A DNA stretch of 64,000 nucleotides, taken from positions 124,001 to 188,000 of the forward strand of contig NZ_KB906257.1 in the NCBI RefSeq assembly GCF_000381265.1. The letters run 5' to 3'. The number at the start of each line of letters is the position of its first letter. The first letter of the stretch is position 1. Positions 43,928 to 54,900 of the stretch are shown here, piece after piece. This stretch comes from Curvibacter lanceolatus ATCC 14669. GTDB taxonomy: Bacteria > Pseudomonadota > Gammaproteobacteria > Burkholderiales > Burkholderiaceae_C. Below the pieces are notes generated by a model. The model saw only the letters and a program-made list of their open reading frames with translations. It ran no database searches and had not been told where the DNA came from. Position numbers and translations under genes: made by a program.

Positions 43928-44545
43928 TCAGGCCACGTAGGCCGCCACACTGATGAACTGGCAGACACTGCCGGCCAGCACGAACAGGTGCCAGATGCCG
44001 TGTCCGTGCCGGATCTTCTCGTCGTGGATGAACCAGTAGATGCCCACGCTGTAGCAGACGCCGCCCAGGCCCAGCCAGATCAGCCCGCCCAAGGGCAAGG
44101 CCGCCACCAGAGGCTGGGCCGCCACCAGCACCAGCCAGCCCATGGCCACGTAAAGCAGCATGGACAGCACGCGGGTGCGCCGGCCCAGGGTGAGCTCCTG
44201 CACGATGCCGAACAGCGCCAGGCCCCAGCTGACGCCAAACAGGCTCCAGCCCCAGGGCCCACGCAGGGTGACCAGTGAGAATGGTGTGTAGCTGCCCGCA
44301 ATCAGCAGGTAGATGGCCGAGTGGTCGCATTTCTGCAGCCAGGCCTTGGCCCGCCCGCGCACGCTGTGGTACAGGGTGGACACGCCGTACAGCAGCACCA
44401 GGGTGGCGCCGTACAGGCTGAAGCTGACGATCTTCCAGGGGTCAGCCTGCAGGCTGGCCATGACCACCAACACCACCAGGCCGGCCACGGCCAGCAAGGT
44501 GCCGATCAGGTGGGTGCTGCTGTTGAGGCGTTCTCCGGGGTACAT
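43928..44545 (-). CDS. Hemolysin III / PAQR family membrane protein (YqfA-like)
   Basis: 205 aa, seven membrane helices. PAQR signatures are ERLNSSTHLIGTLLAVAG, YGVSTLYHSVRG, CDHSAIYLLIAGSYTPFSL and HGIWHLFVLAGS; the conserved His and Asp residues form the zinc site of adiponectin-receptor relatives. In bacteria the family is linked to membrane fluidity homeostasis; the haemolysin name is historical. Confidence 0.9.
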   Translation of the reverse strand: MYPGERLNSSTHLIGTLLAVAGLVVLVVMASLQADPWKIVSFSLYGATLVLLYGVSTLYHSVRGRAKAWLQKCDHSAIYLLIAGSYTPFSLVTLRGPWGWSLFGVSWGLALFGIVQELTLGRRTRVLSMLLYVAMGWLVLVAAQPLVAALPLGGLIWLGLGGVCYSVGIYWFIHDEKIRHGHGIWHLFVLAGSVCQFISVAAYVA

Positions 44546-44569
44546 CGTCTGTGGGGCGTGTTGAGCGCC

Positions 44570-44713
44570 TTATTTGTCCTTGACCTTGCCGCGCGGGATC
44601 ACGGTGGTGACCGGGGGCATGGGCCGGTCGGAGACCGAGGGTTTGCTGGTGGTCGAAGAGTCCTTCTTGGGCTTCTTCGGCATCTTGTTGCTGCGTTGCT
44701 CGCCTTTGGCCAT
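44570..44713 (-). CDS. Small conserved basic protein (47 aa)
   Basis: 47 aa from ATG 44713, which has GGAGG six bases upstream. Sequence starts MAKGEQRSNKMPKKPKKD and ends RGKVKDK: highly basic, no membrane segment, likely disordered. Short proteins of this pattern recur in betaproteobacteria without assigned function. Starts further upstream lack ribosome-binding sites. Confidence 0.7.
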   Translation of the reverse strand: MAKGEQRSNKMPKKPKKDSSTTSKPSVSDRPMPPVTTVIPRGKVKDK

Positions 44714-44920
44714 GGTGCCTCCGTGGCAGGCATCGGGGTGACACCTGAGGCTGCATGGTAAGGCATGGCGAAAGGGCGTTCGCACCGTGGGGCTGCCGAT
44801 GGGCCCTTGTTTGAGCAAGATCAGCCCAGGGCTGGCCGCGGCGATTGGGGCATGATCAGGCATGCGGGGCCCCGAGTCTGGCCCGCCTTGCCCGTCTTTT
44901 TCAGCGTTTTCGATCCCGCC

Positions 44921-45619
44921 ATGAACCTGTCACCGCCTGTCCCGTCGCGCCGTCGCCTGCTGACTCGGCTGTTTCTCATGGTGCGGGTGCGCCCCAGGTT
45001 GTTCGGTTCGATCGGGCTGGGCCTGCTGGTGGCTTCGACACTGGCCTTGTCCATGCCCATGCGCACCCTGACGGCCTGCGTGATCGGCTGGAATGCGGGG
45101 GCCATCCTGTACCTGCTGCTGGCCTTGCACATGATGCGCGGGGCCGAGCCAGAGCAGATTCGCCATCGGGCCCTGCGCCAGGACGAAGGCGAGATGACCA
45201 TTCTGGCGCTGGTGGTGCTGTCGGCGGTGGTGTGTCTGTTGTCGATCGTGGCCGAGCTTTCGGTGGCCAAGGGGCTGGAGGGGGCAAACCGCGCCTGGCA
45301 CATCGGCCTGTCGGTGCTGACGATTCTGAGCACCTGGCTGTTCACCCAGACCATGTTTGCGCTGCATTACGCGCACCAGTTCCATGCGGCCCAGGGGCGG
45401 GGCGATCCGCCGGGGCTGCTGTTTCCGGGCGATGAAACCCCGGCCTACAGCGATTTTTTCTATTTCGCAGCGGTCATCGGTACGTCTGGGCAGACGGCGG
45501 ATGTGAGCTTCAGCTCTCGCGCCATGCGCCGCATCGGCACGGTGCACTGTATTTTGTCGTTCCTGTTCAACACCACCGTGCTGGCGATGATGATCAACAT
45601 CGCAGCGGGGCTGTTTTAG
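44921..45619 (+). CDS. DUF1345 family membrane protein
   Basis: 232 aa, five or six membrane helices. The family pattern VIGWNAGAILYLLLALHMM and FALHYAHQFH...YSDFFYFAAVIGTSGQTADV is present, including the soluble loop before YSDFFYF. Function unknown. ATG 44921 opens at the family N-terminus; the frame stays open upstream without a better start. Confidence 0.85.
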   Translation: MNLSPPVPSRRRLLTRLFLMVRVRPRLFGSIGLGLLVASTLALSMPMRTLTACVIGWNAGAILYLLLALHMMRGAEPEQIRHRALRQDEGEMTILALVVLSAVVCLLSIVAELSVAKGLEGANRAWHIGLSVLTILSTWLFTQTMFALHYAHQFHAAQGRGDPPGLLFPGDETPAYSDFFYFAAVIGTSGQTADVSFSSRAMRRIGTVHCILSFLFNTTVLAMMINIAAGLF

Positions 45620-45639
45620 CCCCGCCTGCGAAATCCGGC

Positions 45640-46014
45640 TTATTCGGTTTCGGCCGAGACCACGCGGGTCTTGCGGTTGTAGCGCGGGGTGATCTTGTGC
45701 ACTTCGCACAGGTCGATGTCTTCCCACACCACTTCAGAGCTGTCGTCCTCGAACACGACCTTGATGTCCTGCACGCAGTTGGCGGCGTCCGAGAAGCGGA
45801 ACAGCTTGGCCTTGCCGTTGTCCAGCGTGCCGTCGCCCATGCGGTCCTTGCCCCAGGCGTCCTTGTTGGCGGCCGAGATGTAGACCTCGGAGATCGAGTA
45901 GCCGGTGCGGTTGACCAGCGAGAAGTCGGCGGCGCCCGCGTAGGCCGTCACCGAGGCGGTGGCGCCAGCAAACAACAGAGCAGACAGGGCGAGGGATTTG
46001 AAAGTGGAGATCAT
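45640..46014 (-). CDS. Exported conserved hypothetical protein (124 aa)
   Basis: 124 aa. Signal peptide MISTFKSLALSALLFAGATA, cleavage near AYA. The mature part ADFSLVNRTGYSISEVYISA...WGKDRMGDGTLDNG is a small beta-rich domain with one Cys pair (AANCVQD and IDLCEVH). Related proteins are widespread in proteobacteria and are sometimes misnamed; no reaction is known. Converges with the DUF1345 gene. Confidence 0.75.
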   Translation of the reverse strand: MISTFKSLALSALLFAGATASVTAYAGAADFSLVNRTGYSISEVYISAANKDAWGKDRMGDGTLDNGKAKLFRFSDAANCVQDIKVVFEDDSSEVVWEDIDLCEVHKITPRYNRKTRVVSAETE

Positions 46015-46123
46015 GATCAGGTTGGTAACAAAAATTTACAAACCGGATCATCCGGGGCAAAGGCGGGCCTGTCCATTGACCTGACTCAAGAGTGTCGGGA
46101 AAAACGCACAGGCCGCCGCCTTC

Positions 46124-47929
<1,806 letters not shown>

Positions 47930-48087
47930 TCGTCCATTTTAGGCGGGCGCGCCCACAGGCCTTGGTTAACGCCTGGAAACAAATAAAGGCAGGCAGGCAG
48001 ACAACCAGGCGGCAACATGCCGCGTTGTGGTTCCAGGGCTGCCTTTGGTCGCCCCGAATCGCTGTTTGATCTGAAGGAGAGACTGCC

Positions 48088-48513
48088 ATGACAAACCTCA
48101 ATGTCCGCCCGGATGCCCGCTCGCTGACGCGCCACTTCAGCCGCTGCGCGCGCGTTCTGGCTGGGGGCTGCAGCCTGGCTGCCCTGGCTTTCCTGGCGAT
48201 GGCCACACCGGCCCAGGCCCACGGTGTCAACTGGGCGGTGGGCGTGGGGGTTCCCGGCGTGAGTGTCGGGGTCTCCAATGGTGGGGCGATGTATGTGGGG
48301 GCCCAGCCGGTCTATGCCGCACCGGTGGCTTATGCCGCGCCGCCGGTGGTGTACGCCCCCCCGCCCGTGGCCTATGCCCCGCCCCCTGTGACCTACGCCC
48401 CGGCCCCGGTCTACTACAGCAGCAATTACTACCGTCCGGCACCGGTCTACATGCCGCCCGTGGTGTATGGCGGCGGCTGGGGGCACTTCCACCATCACCA
48501 CGGCTGGCGTTGA
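48088..48513 (+). CDS. Exported Pro/Tyr-rich PXPV-repeat protein
   Basis: 141 aa. A long signal peptide ends at TPAQA-HG. The mature part is low complexity with repeats of P-x-x-Y-A-P-P and PAPV, then a histidine-rich end (GGGWGHFHHHHGWR). This matches the PXPV repeat family of short secreted beta- and gammaproteobacterial proteins. Function unknown; the histidines suggest metal binding. AAGGAG lies nine bases before the ATG. Confidence 0.75.
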   Translation: MTNLNVRPDARSLTRHFSRCARVLAGGCSLAALAFLAMATPAQAHGVNWAVGVGVPGVSVGVSNGGAMYVGAQPVYAAPVAYAAPPVVYAPPPVAYAPPPVTYAPAPVYYSSNYYRPAPVYMPPVVYGGGWGHFHHHHGWR

Positions 48514-48635
48514 GCCAGGGCCGTTCGGGGGCTTGCCAGGGTTGAGACCGACCGAGGGGCAAAGCCCGGCAAAATAGGTGATCCGACGGGGGCGCCGTGT
48601 GTGGCGGTCCCTGCACCTGTTTTTGCGAGCCCCCG

Positions 48636-49529
48636 ATGATGGATCAACTGTTCTCCACTGCCTCCCAACCCGCCCCGCCTTTGCCCGCGTTGGTGCAGCG
48701 CCTGGGGGCCCAGGCGCGCCGCTGCGTCACACCCTGCGGACAGGGCGATCTGGTCTGGCATGTCTGGGGGCAGGCCCGCGAGGGCGTGGCGCCCCTGGTG
48801 CTGTTTCACGGCGGCAGCGGCAGCTGGACCCACTTTGTGCGCAACATCGAGCCCTTGTTGCTGGCCGGGCGCGAGTTGTGGGTGCCTGACCTGCCGGGTT
48901 TCGGCGACTCGGCCGTGTCGCCCTTGGGGGGTGACGCCGACGGCATGGTCGAGCCCCTGTACCAGGGCCTGCGCAGCCTGCTGGGCGACCGGGTCTGCGA
49001 GCTGATCGGGTTTTCGTTTGGCGGTATGACGGCCGGCCTGCTGCTGGCGGCCCACCCCGATGCGGCCTCGCGCCTGGTGCTGGTGGGGGCGCCCGCCATG
49101 GGCGTGGTGCCGCAGCGTCAGTTTGAACTCAAGGCCTGGCGCCACCTGCCCGATGCGGCCGCCCAGGCCGACATTCACCGCTACAACCTGGCCGCGCTGA
49201 TGCTGCACGACACGGCCCTGATCGACGGGCTGGAGGGGCTGGCCCTGCAACTGCATGTGGCCAATGTGATGCGCGACCGCCTGCCGCGCCGGCGCCTGGC
49301 GCACACCGACATCCTGGCGCGCTCACTGCCGGCCTTGAGCTGCCCGGTGCACGCCATCTATGGCGCCCACGATGCCCTTTACAAGAGCTGGATCCACCAG
49401 CTGGAAGCCGCCTTTGCCGCCAGCGCCCGGGACTTCCGGGGCATGACCCTGATCCCCGAGGCCGGCCACTGGGTGCAGTTCGAGCGCCCCGAGGCCTTCC
49501 ATGCGGCCTTGATGAGCGCCCTGGGCTGA
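48636..49529 (+). CDS. Alpha/beta hydrolase
   Basis: 297 aa from ATG 48636. PLVLFHGGSGSWTHFVRNI (oxyanion loop), the nucleophile elbow LIGFSFGGMTAG, acid candidate in YGAHDALYKS and histidine in PEAGHWVQFERP give a complete triad. Resembles meta-cleavage-product hydrolase-like esterases; substrate unknown. No neighbour supports a pathway. Confidence 0.83.
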   Translation: MMDQLFSTASQPAPPLPALVQRLGAQARRCVTPCGQGDLVWHVWGQAREGVAPLVLFHGGSGSWTHFVRNIEPLLLAGRELWVPDLPGFGDSAVSPLGGDADGMVEPLYQGLRSLLGDRVCELIGFSFGGMTAGLLLAAHPDAASRLVLVGAPAMGVVPQRQFELKAWRHLPDAAAQADIHRYNLAALMLHDTALIDGLEGLALQLHVANVMRDRLPRRRLAHTDILARSLPALSCPVHAIYGAHDALYKSWIHQLEAAFAASARDFRGMTLIPEAGHWVQFERPEAFHAALMSALG

Positions 49530-49554
49530 CCGTTTTCGGGTTCCTCTGCGTTTG

Positions 49555-50454
49555 TCAGGCCCAGCCGGGCTGCATGAAGGCCTGAGCCAGAAAGTCGACC
49601 ATGGCGCGCACCTTGCCTGACAGGTGCTTGCGGCTGGGGTAAAGGGCGTGGATGTCCAGCAGCGGGCGGTGGTACTGGGGCAACAACTCGACCAGATGAC
49701 CCTGGCGCACGTCTTCACCCACCAGGAAGGCGGGTTGCATGATCACGCCCTGGTCGGCCAGCGCCGCGGCGCGGCAGGTGTCGCCACTGTTGGCCCACAG
49801 GCGGGGCCGCACGGTGACCGATTCGGGCTTGCCGTCGGCGTCGTCAAAGGTCCAGGTGGCGCCCAGCGAGGAATACGAATAGGCGATCACGCTGTGCTCG
49901 CTGAGGTCTTGCAGCGTCTGGATCGGGCTGTGGCGGGCCAGGTAGGCGGGCGAGGCGCACAGCACCATGCGGTCGCTGGCCAGGCGCCTGGCCACCAGCG
50001 AGGTGGCCTGCAGCCGGCCGATGCGCACCCCCAGGTCAAAGCCTTCTTCCACCAGGTCGACCACGCGGTCGCTCAGGGTGATGTCCAATTCGACCTCGGG
50101 GTACAGCTTGAGAAACTCGCCCCACAGTGGCGCCAGGTGCAGGTTGCCGAAGCTCAAGGGGGCGTTGATGCGCAGCTTGCCCGTGGGGCGGGCTGCGGTG
50201 GCGCTGGCCTCGGCATTGGCCTCGGCCAGGTCGTCCAGGATCTGCTTGCAGCGCTCGTGGTAGGCCGCCCCCGAATCGGTGAGCGACAGCCTGCGGGTGG
50301 TGCGGTTGAGCAGCCGCGTGCCCAGGCGGGCCTCCAGCTCCAGCACCAGGCGCGAGACCACGGCCTTGGACAGTTCCAGCCGGTCGGCGGCTTTGACGAA
50401 ACTGCCATGTTGCACGACGGCGGTGAAGGCTTCGATCTGACGGAGTTGGTCCAT
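49555..50454 (-). CDS. LysR family transcriptional regulator
   Basis: 299 aa. N-terminal winged helix MDQLRQIEAFTAVVQHGSFV with KAADRLELSKAVVSRLVLEL, then the LysR substrate-binding domain (LRINAPLSFGNLHLAPLW; VDLVEEGFDLGVRIG). The subgroup is the CrgA/DsdC-like type that often controls a divergent operon. It is transcribed away from the dioxygenase-esterase pair at 50574. Confidence 0.9.
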   Translation of the reverse strand: MDQLRQIEAFTAVVQHGSFVKAADRLELSKAVVSRLVLELEARLGTRLLNRTTRRLSLTDSGAAYHERCKQILDDLAEANAEASATAARPTGKLRINAPLSFGNLHLAPLWGEFLKLYPEVELDITLSDRVVDLVEEGFDLGVRIGRLQATSLVARRLASDRMVLCASPAYLARHSPIQTLQDLSEHSVIAYSYSSLGATWTFDDADGKPESVTVRPRLWANSGDTCRAAALADQGVIMQPAFLVGEDVRQGHLVELLPQYHRPLLDIHALYPSRKHLSGKVRAMVDFLAQAFMQPGWA

Positions 50455-50482
50455 GGTGGGCTTGTGGGTGCGAAGGGTAAGG

Positions 50483-50505
50483 ATTGTCAATGCCGGCGCA
50501 ACAAT
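50483..50505. promoter_or_regulatory. Candidate LysR-type binding site in the divergent intergenic region
   Basis: ATTGT (50483-50487) and ACAAT (50501-50505) form an inverted repeat 13 bases apart between the LysR gene and the dioxygenase gene, the place where a LysR box is expected. Spacing is not a perfect T-N11-A. Confidence 0.35.
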
Positions 50506-50573
50506 CAATTGCCGGGCTGCTGATTTGTCTGTGATGGGTCGACGCCTACAGTAGTTCCCGGAGCGTTAACACC

Positions 50574-51425
50574 ATGATCACCCAACTTGCCAATACCGAC
50601 CACCAATCCAGCACTACCGCTCATGCACGTTTGCCGGCCCTGTTTGTCTCCCACGGCGCCCCCTTGTTTGCCCTGGAGCCGGGTGACACCGGCCCGGCTT
50701 TGAGCCGGCTGGGCGCTGAATTGCGCAGCCACCAGCCCCTGCGTGGGGTGGTCGTGCTGTCGCCCCACTGGATGTCGCAAGGGCTGCGCGTGATGACGGG
50801 CGGCCAGCCCGCCACCTGGCATGACTTCGGGGGCTTCCCGCGCCCGCTGTATGCCCTGCAGTACCCCGCGCCTGGTGACCCGGCCCTGGCAGATGAGGTG
50901 CTGCAGCTGCTGCAGGCCGCCTGCCTGCCGGCCCAGGCCGATGCACAGCGCCCCTACGACCACGGCGCCTGGGTGCCCTTGATGCACCTGTTTCCGCAGG
51001 CCGATGTGCCGGTGGTGCAGTTGTCGCTGCCGGCCACGGCCGGGCCCGCCGAGGTGTTGGCCCTGGGGCAGGCGCTGGCGCCGCTGCGCGACCAGGGCGT
51101 GCTGCTGCTGGGCTCGGGCAGCATGACGCACAATCTGAGCGAGTTTTTTGGTGGCGAGCGCGAGCCCGCGCCTTATGTGGGCGCCTTCTCGCGCTGGGTG
51201 GAGGCTGCTCTTGAGCGCGGCGATCTGCCGGCCTTGCTGGACTACCGGCGTCAGGCCCCGCATGCGCAGCGGGCGCACCCCACCGAAGACCACTTTCTGC
51301 CGCTGTTCTTTGCCCTGGGCGCGGGGGGCGCCGCAGCCAGCCGGCCCCACTATGTGAGCCGCGAGGTCATGCACAGCATGCTCGCCATGGACGCCCTGAC
51401 CCTGGAAGAACCCCAACATGCCTGA
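50574..51425 (+). CDS. LigB/DODA-type extradiol dioxygenase (YgiD-like)
   Basis: 283 aa. Metal-binding histidines in FVSHGAPLFALE and VVLSPHWMSQG, with DHGAWVPLMHLFP and LLGSGSMTHNLSEF completing the class III extradiol dioxygenase site. E. coli YgiD and plant DODA (4,5-DOPA dioxygenase) share this pattern. Physiological catechol unknown. Overlaps the esterase gene by eight bases. Confidence 0.88.
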   Translation: MITQLANTDHQSSTTAHARLPALFVSHGAPLFALEPGDTGPALSRLGAELRSHQPLRGVVVLSPHWMSQGLRVMTGGQPATWHDFGGFPRPLYALQYPAPGDPALADEVLQLLQAACLPAQADAQRPYDHGAWVPLMHLFPQADVPVVQLSLPATAGPAEVLALGQALAPLRDQGVLLLGSGSMTHNLSEFFGGEREPAPYVGAFSRWVEAALERGDLPALLDYRRQAPHAQRAHPTEDHFLPLFFALGAGGAAASRPHYVSREVMHSMLAMDALTLEEPQHA

Positions 51426-52125
51426 GAACACCGCCTTGAACGCCACGACCTTCAACCCGTCAGTCACCCCGCCCCATGACCTGGGCCTGCAGGCTCAATT
51501 TCGCCCCGCCGAGCCAGGCACGACCGAGCCCTGGCTACTGGTGTTGATGCACGGTGTGGGCAGCAACGAGCAAGACCTGATGGGCATCGCCCCCTGGGTG
51601 CCGGCACGCTACCACCTGCTGAGCCTGCGGGCGCCGCACCCCATGGGCCCGAACGCCTGGGCCTGGTTTCAGTTCGGGGTGGCGGCCGATGGCTCGCGCG
51701 TGATCAACGCTGCCCAGGAGCGGCACAGCCGGGCCCTGGTCGAGCAGGCCGTCAGCCGGGCCGCGACCCAGTTGGGCGTGCCTGCCTCGCGGGTGGTGGT
51801 GGGGGGCTTCAGCCAGGGCGGCATCATGGGCCTGAGCCTGCTGCTGACCCGGCCCCAGAGCCTGCGTGCGGCCCTGTCGCTGCACAGCCGCCTGTTGCCC
51901 GAGGTGCTGCCCGAACAGGCCCCGGCCGAGGCCCTGCAGGGCCGCAGCCTGTGGGTCAGCCATGGCACCGAAGATGCCGTGCTGCCGGCCTCGCACAGCG
52001 AGCGCATCGTGGCCCACGCTGCCACCTTGCCGCTGCAGGTGCACAGCGCGGGCTTCCCGGGCGGCCACACCTTGGGCCGGCAGGAGCTGGACGAGCTGTC
52101 GGCTTGGCTCAGCGCGCTGGTCTGA
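51418..52125 (+). CDS. Carboxylesterase/phospholipase family alpha/beta hydrolase
   Basis: 235 aa. VLMHGVGSNEQDLMG (oxyanion loop), nucleophile GGFSQGGIMGLSL, aspartate in HGTEDAVLP and histidine in PGGHTLGRQE make the complete triad of the YpfH/dienelactone-like carboxylesterase group. It is translationally linked to the dioxygenase gene and could act on the same aromatic or its ester. Confidence 0.88.
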   Translation: MPENTALNATTFNPSVTPPHDLGLQAQFRPAEPGTTEPWLLVLMHGVGSNEQDLMGIAPWVPARYHLLSLRAPHPMGPNAWAWFQFGVAADGSRVINAAQERHSRALVEQAVSRAATQLGVPASRVVVGGFSQGGIMGLSLLLTRPQSLRAALSLHSRLLPEVLPEQAPAEALQGRSLWVSHGTEDAVLPASHSERIVAHAATLPLQVHSAGFPGGHTLGRQELDELSAWLSALV

Positions 52126-52972
52126 AGAAGGCGTCGAACAGGGTGAGCAGGGTGGGAAAGTGCTGCCCGAACGTTGCCCGGTTCACAAAATAGGCCTCGC
52201 AGGCCACGGCCAGAAACTCATCCAGTGACTGGGCCCCGTAGGCGTCCAGCCAGGGCTCGGCCTGGCCGAAGCGCTCGGCGCGGATCACCTGTTCGCAAAA
52301 ATCCTCCCAGGCAGGGGTCAGCACGCCCAGCCAGGCCTGGCGTGCCGCACGCGCGCCCTGCTGGCCCAGAAAGTCCGGTGGCAGGGGCGGGCAGGCATCG
52401 GCCGCGCCGTCGCGCAAGTCCATCTTGTGGATGAATTCATGGATCACCACGTTGTAGCCCTGGGCCGCTGACTCGCCCGCCGCGGCCACGTCGGGCCAGG
52501 ACAGCATCACCGGCCCGCCCGGCATGGCCTCGCCGGCCAGTTCTTCCTGCCATTGGTGGACGATGCCGTCGTCGTCGGTGAAGTCGCGCCGGGCCAGGGC
52601 CAGGCCCGGGTGCAGCACGATGCCCACAAAGTCGTCGTACCAGGCCAGCGCGCGCGGGTCGCCAGGCGCATCCGCGCCGGGGCCCAGGTGCAGCAGGGGC
52701 AGGCAGGCCTGGGCGGCCACGGCCAGGGCCATGGCGTCGGTCACCTGCAGGCCATGGGCGCCATGGAATTCCTTGCGCGCCAGAAAATGCCCGCACAGCC
52801 GGCGCAGCCCGGCCTGTTCGTCGGGGGGCAGGACGGCCAGAAAGGGCAGGGTGGCGAGGGTGGCCTGCCACAGCGCCTCTGCAATGGGCCGCGGTTGAGC
52901 GCTGCTGGCCCTGCCCAGCCAGGTGCGCAGGCGCTCCCACAGGCTGGCCGGGCGGGGCTGGGGGGTGTTCAC
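52109..52972 (-). CDS. mtfA: M90 family zinc metallopeptidase MtfA
   Basis: 287 aa from GTG 52972, whose first bases overlap the lpxH stop (GTGA). The zinc motif HEFIHKMDLRDG near residue 180 is the MtfA form of HExxH, and a downstream glutamate in FLAVACEAYFVN completes it. In E. coli MtfA binds the repressor Mlc and has aminopeptidase activity. It converges with the esterase gene, overlapping by 17 bases. Confidence 0.88.
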   Translation of the reverse strand: MNTPQPRPASLWERLRTWLGRASSAQPRPIAEALWQATLATLPFLAVLPPDEQAGLRRLCGHFLARKEFHGAHGLQVTDAMALAVAAQACLPLLHLGPGADAPGDPRALAWYDDFVGIVLHPGLALARRDFTDDDGIVHQWQEELAGEAMPGGPVMLSWPDVAAAGESAAQGYNVVIHEFIHKMDLRDGAADACPPLPPDFLGQQGARAARQAWLGVLTPAWEDFCEQVIRAERFGQAEPWLDAYGAQSLDEFLAVACEAYFVNRATFGQHFPTLLTLFDAFFRPAR

Positions 52973-53745
52973 GGGTGGGCGGGCGGCACGCGATGCAGGC
53001 CGCTGGCCTCCAGGCGCAGCACCTCGGCGCGGGGCTGAGGGGCGTGCAGATCCCAGTCGCTGAGCACTTCGCGGCTCAGGCCGGGGCCCAGCAGGTGCCG
53101 GGCCGGGCGGTGGGTGTGGCCATGGATCAGGCAGGGGGCGTTGCCAGCCTGCAGCCAGGCCAGGGTGGCGGCCGGGTCGAGGTCGGCATAGGGTTCGCCA
53201 CTGCGCTTGCGGGCTTCGCTCTGGGCACGCAACTGGCGCGCCAATGCCAGGCGTTCGGCCAGGGGCCGGGCCAGAAAGGCCTGCTGCCAGGCGGGGCTGC
53301 GCACCTCGGCCCGAAACCGCATGTAGTCGTGGTCGTCCAGGCACAGGGCGTCGCCATGGCTGAGCAGCCAGCGTTGGCCCGCGAACACCAGCACGCAAGG
53401 GTCGGCCAGCAGGGTCATGCCGCAGGCCTGCGCAAAGCGGGGGCCCAGCAGAAAGTCGCGGTTGCCGGCCATGAAGAACAGGGCGCGGCGCTGGCTGGCC
53501 TGCTGCAGCACCTGCTGGCAGGCGGCCTCGAAGCTGCCGGGCTGCACCGCGTCGTCACCCACCCAGACCTCGAAGATGTCGCCCAGCAGAAACACCGCAT
53601 CGGCCGGGGTGTGCAGCAGGTGCTGGCGCCAGGCCTCGAAGGTGGCGGGCTCGGCCTCGTGCAGATGCAGGTCAGAAATGAAATCGACCGTGCGCCAGGC
53701 CGCCGCAGCGTCAAGCTCGGCGATCCGGGGCACGGTCGGGGGCAT
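52969..53745 (-). CDS. lpxH: UDP-2,3-diacylglucosamine diphosphatase LpxH
   Basis: 258 aa, calcineurin-like phosphoesterase. All metal motifs are present in order: ISDLHLHE, LGDIFEVWVGDD, MAGNRDFLLG, LSHGDALCLDD and IHGHTHRPA. It hydrolyses UDP-2,3-diacylglucosamine to lipid X in lipid A synthesis, a peripheral inner-membrane step. The adjacent upstream ppiB is a usual neighbour. Confidence 0.94.
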   Translation of the reverse strand: MPPTVPRIAELDAAAAWRTVDFISDLHLHEAEPATFEAWRQHLLHTPADAVFLLGDIFEVWVGDDAVQPGSFEAACQQVLQQASQRRALFFMAGNRDFLLGPRFAQACGMTLLADPCVLVFAGQRWLLSHGDALCLDDHDYMRFRAEVRSPAWQQAFLARPLAERLALARQLRAQSEARKRSGEPYADLDPAATLAWLQAGNAPCLIHGHTHRPARHLLGPGLSREVLSDWDLHAPQPRAEVLRLEASGLHRVPPAHP

Positions 53746-53766
53746 GGTCGTGAGTGCCAGCGACGC

Positions 53767-54273
53767 TTACAGCGCCACAGCCTTCTCGATCACCACGTCT
53801 TCCTTCGGCACGTCGTCATGGAAGCCCTTGCGGCCGGTCTTGACGGCCTTGATCTTGTCGACCACGTCGTTGCCCGACACGACCTTGCCGAACACGGCGT
53901 AGCCCCAGCCCGAGGCGGTGGGGGCGGTGTGGTTCAGGAAGCTGTTGTCAGCCACGTTGATGAAGAACTGGGCCGTGGCCGAGTGGGGGGCGTTGGTGCG
54001 CGCCATGGCCACGGTGTAGTTGTTGTTCTTCAGGCCGTTGTTGGCTTCGTTGTCGATCGGAGCGTCGGTGGGCTTTTGCTCCATGCCGGGGGCAAAGCCG
54101 CCGCCCTGGACCATGAAGCCCGGGATCACGCGGTGGAAGATGGTCTTGTCGTAGTGGCCCTTCTTCACGTAGCTCAGGAAGTTCTCCACCGACTTGGGGG
54201 CTTTTTCGGCATCCAGTTCGAGCGTGATGACGCCGTAGTCCAGGATGTGCAGTTCGACTTGGGGGTTGCTCAT
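53767..54273 (-). CDS. ppiB: Peptidyl-prolyl cis-trans isomerase B (cytoplasmic cyclophilin)
   Basis: 168 aa, no signal peptide. Cyclophilin active-site residues are in [16 protein letters not shown] and [20 protein letters not shown], with [12 protein letters not shown] near the end. It follows the exported cyclophilin gene by 33 bp and is closely similar to it, so the pair represents cytosolic and periplasmic forms. Confidence 0.95.
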   Translation of the reverse strand: MSNPQVELHILDYGVITLELDAEKAPKSVENFLSYVKKGHYDKTIFHRVIPGFMVQGGGFAPGMEQKPTDAPIDNEANNGLKNNNYTVAMARTNAPHSATAQFFINVADNSFLNHTAPTASGWGYAVFGKVVSGNDVVDKIKAVKTGRKGFHDDVPKEDVVIEKAVAL

Positions 54274-54306
54274 GGGTATTTCCTCAGTGCTTGCCTGTGG
54301 GCGGGT

Positions 54307-54900
54307 TTACTTGATCTGGGTGACCGAGTTGATGGTCACCGGGGTGGCCGGCACGTTCTGGTGCGGGCCCTTGTTGGTGGTGGGCACGAGCTTGATCTTG
54401 TCGACCACGTCCATGCCGCTGACCACCTTGCCAAACACCGCGTAGCCGTAGCCATCGGGGTTGGGCGCATTCAGCATGCGGTTGTCGACCACGTTGATGA
54501 AGAACTGGGCGGTGGCCGAGTTCGGGTTGGCCGTGCGCGCCATGGCGATGGTGCCACGGTCGTTGGTCAGGCCACCCGAGGTTTCGAGGGCGACCGGGGC
54601 CCGGGTGGGCTTCTGGGTCATGTCGGCGGTGAAGCCGCCGCCCTGGATCATGAAGCCGTCCATGACGCGGTGGAACACCGTGCCGTCATAGTGCTTGTCT
54701 TTCACGTATTGCAGAAAGTTCTCGACCGTCTTGGGGGCCTTGGCGGGGTACAGCTCCAGCACGATGTCGCCCTGGCTGGTGCTCAGCTTGACCTGGGGGG
54801 CGGTCTGGGCCGTGGCCATGCTGCCCAGGCCCATCAGGCCGGCGGCCGTGACGGCCAGCAGCGCGCGACGGCTGCTCAGGATTGAGCTCACATTCATCAT
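54307..54900 (-). CDS. ppiA: Peptidyl-prolyl cis-trans isomerase A (exported cyclophilin)
   Basis: 197 aa. Signal peptide [20 protein letters not shown] with cleavage near ATA-QT, then a cyclophilin domain ([50 protein letters not shown]). Periplasmic prolyl isomerase. The ATG at 54900 overlaps the L,D-transpeptidase stop by ATGA, so the two envelope proteins are made in a fixed relation. Confidence 0.93.
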   Translation of the reverse strand: MMNVSSILSSRRALLAVTAAGLMGLGSMATAQTAPQVKLSTSQGDIVLELYPAKAPKTVENFLQYVKDKHYDGTVFHRVMDGFMIQGGGFTADMTQKPTRAPVALETSGGLTNDRGTIAMARTANPNSATAQFFINVVDNRMLNAPNPDGYGYAVFGKVVSGMDVVDKIKLVPTTNKGPHQNVPATPVTINSVTQIK

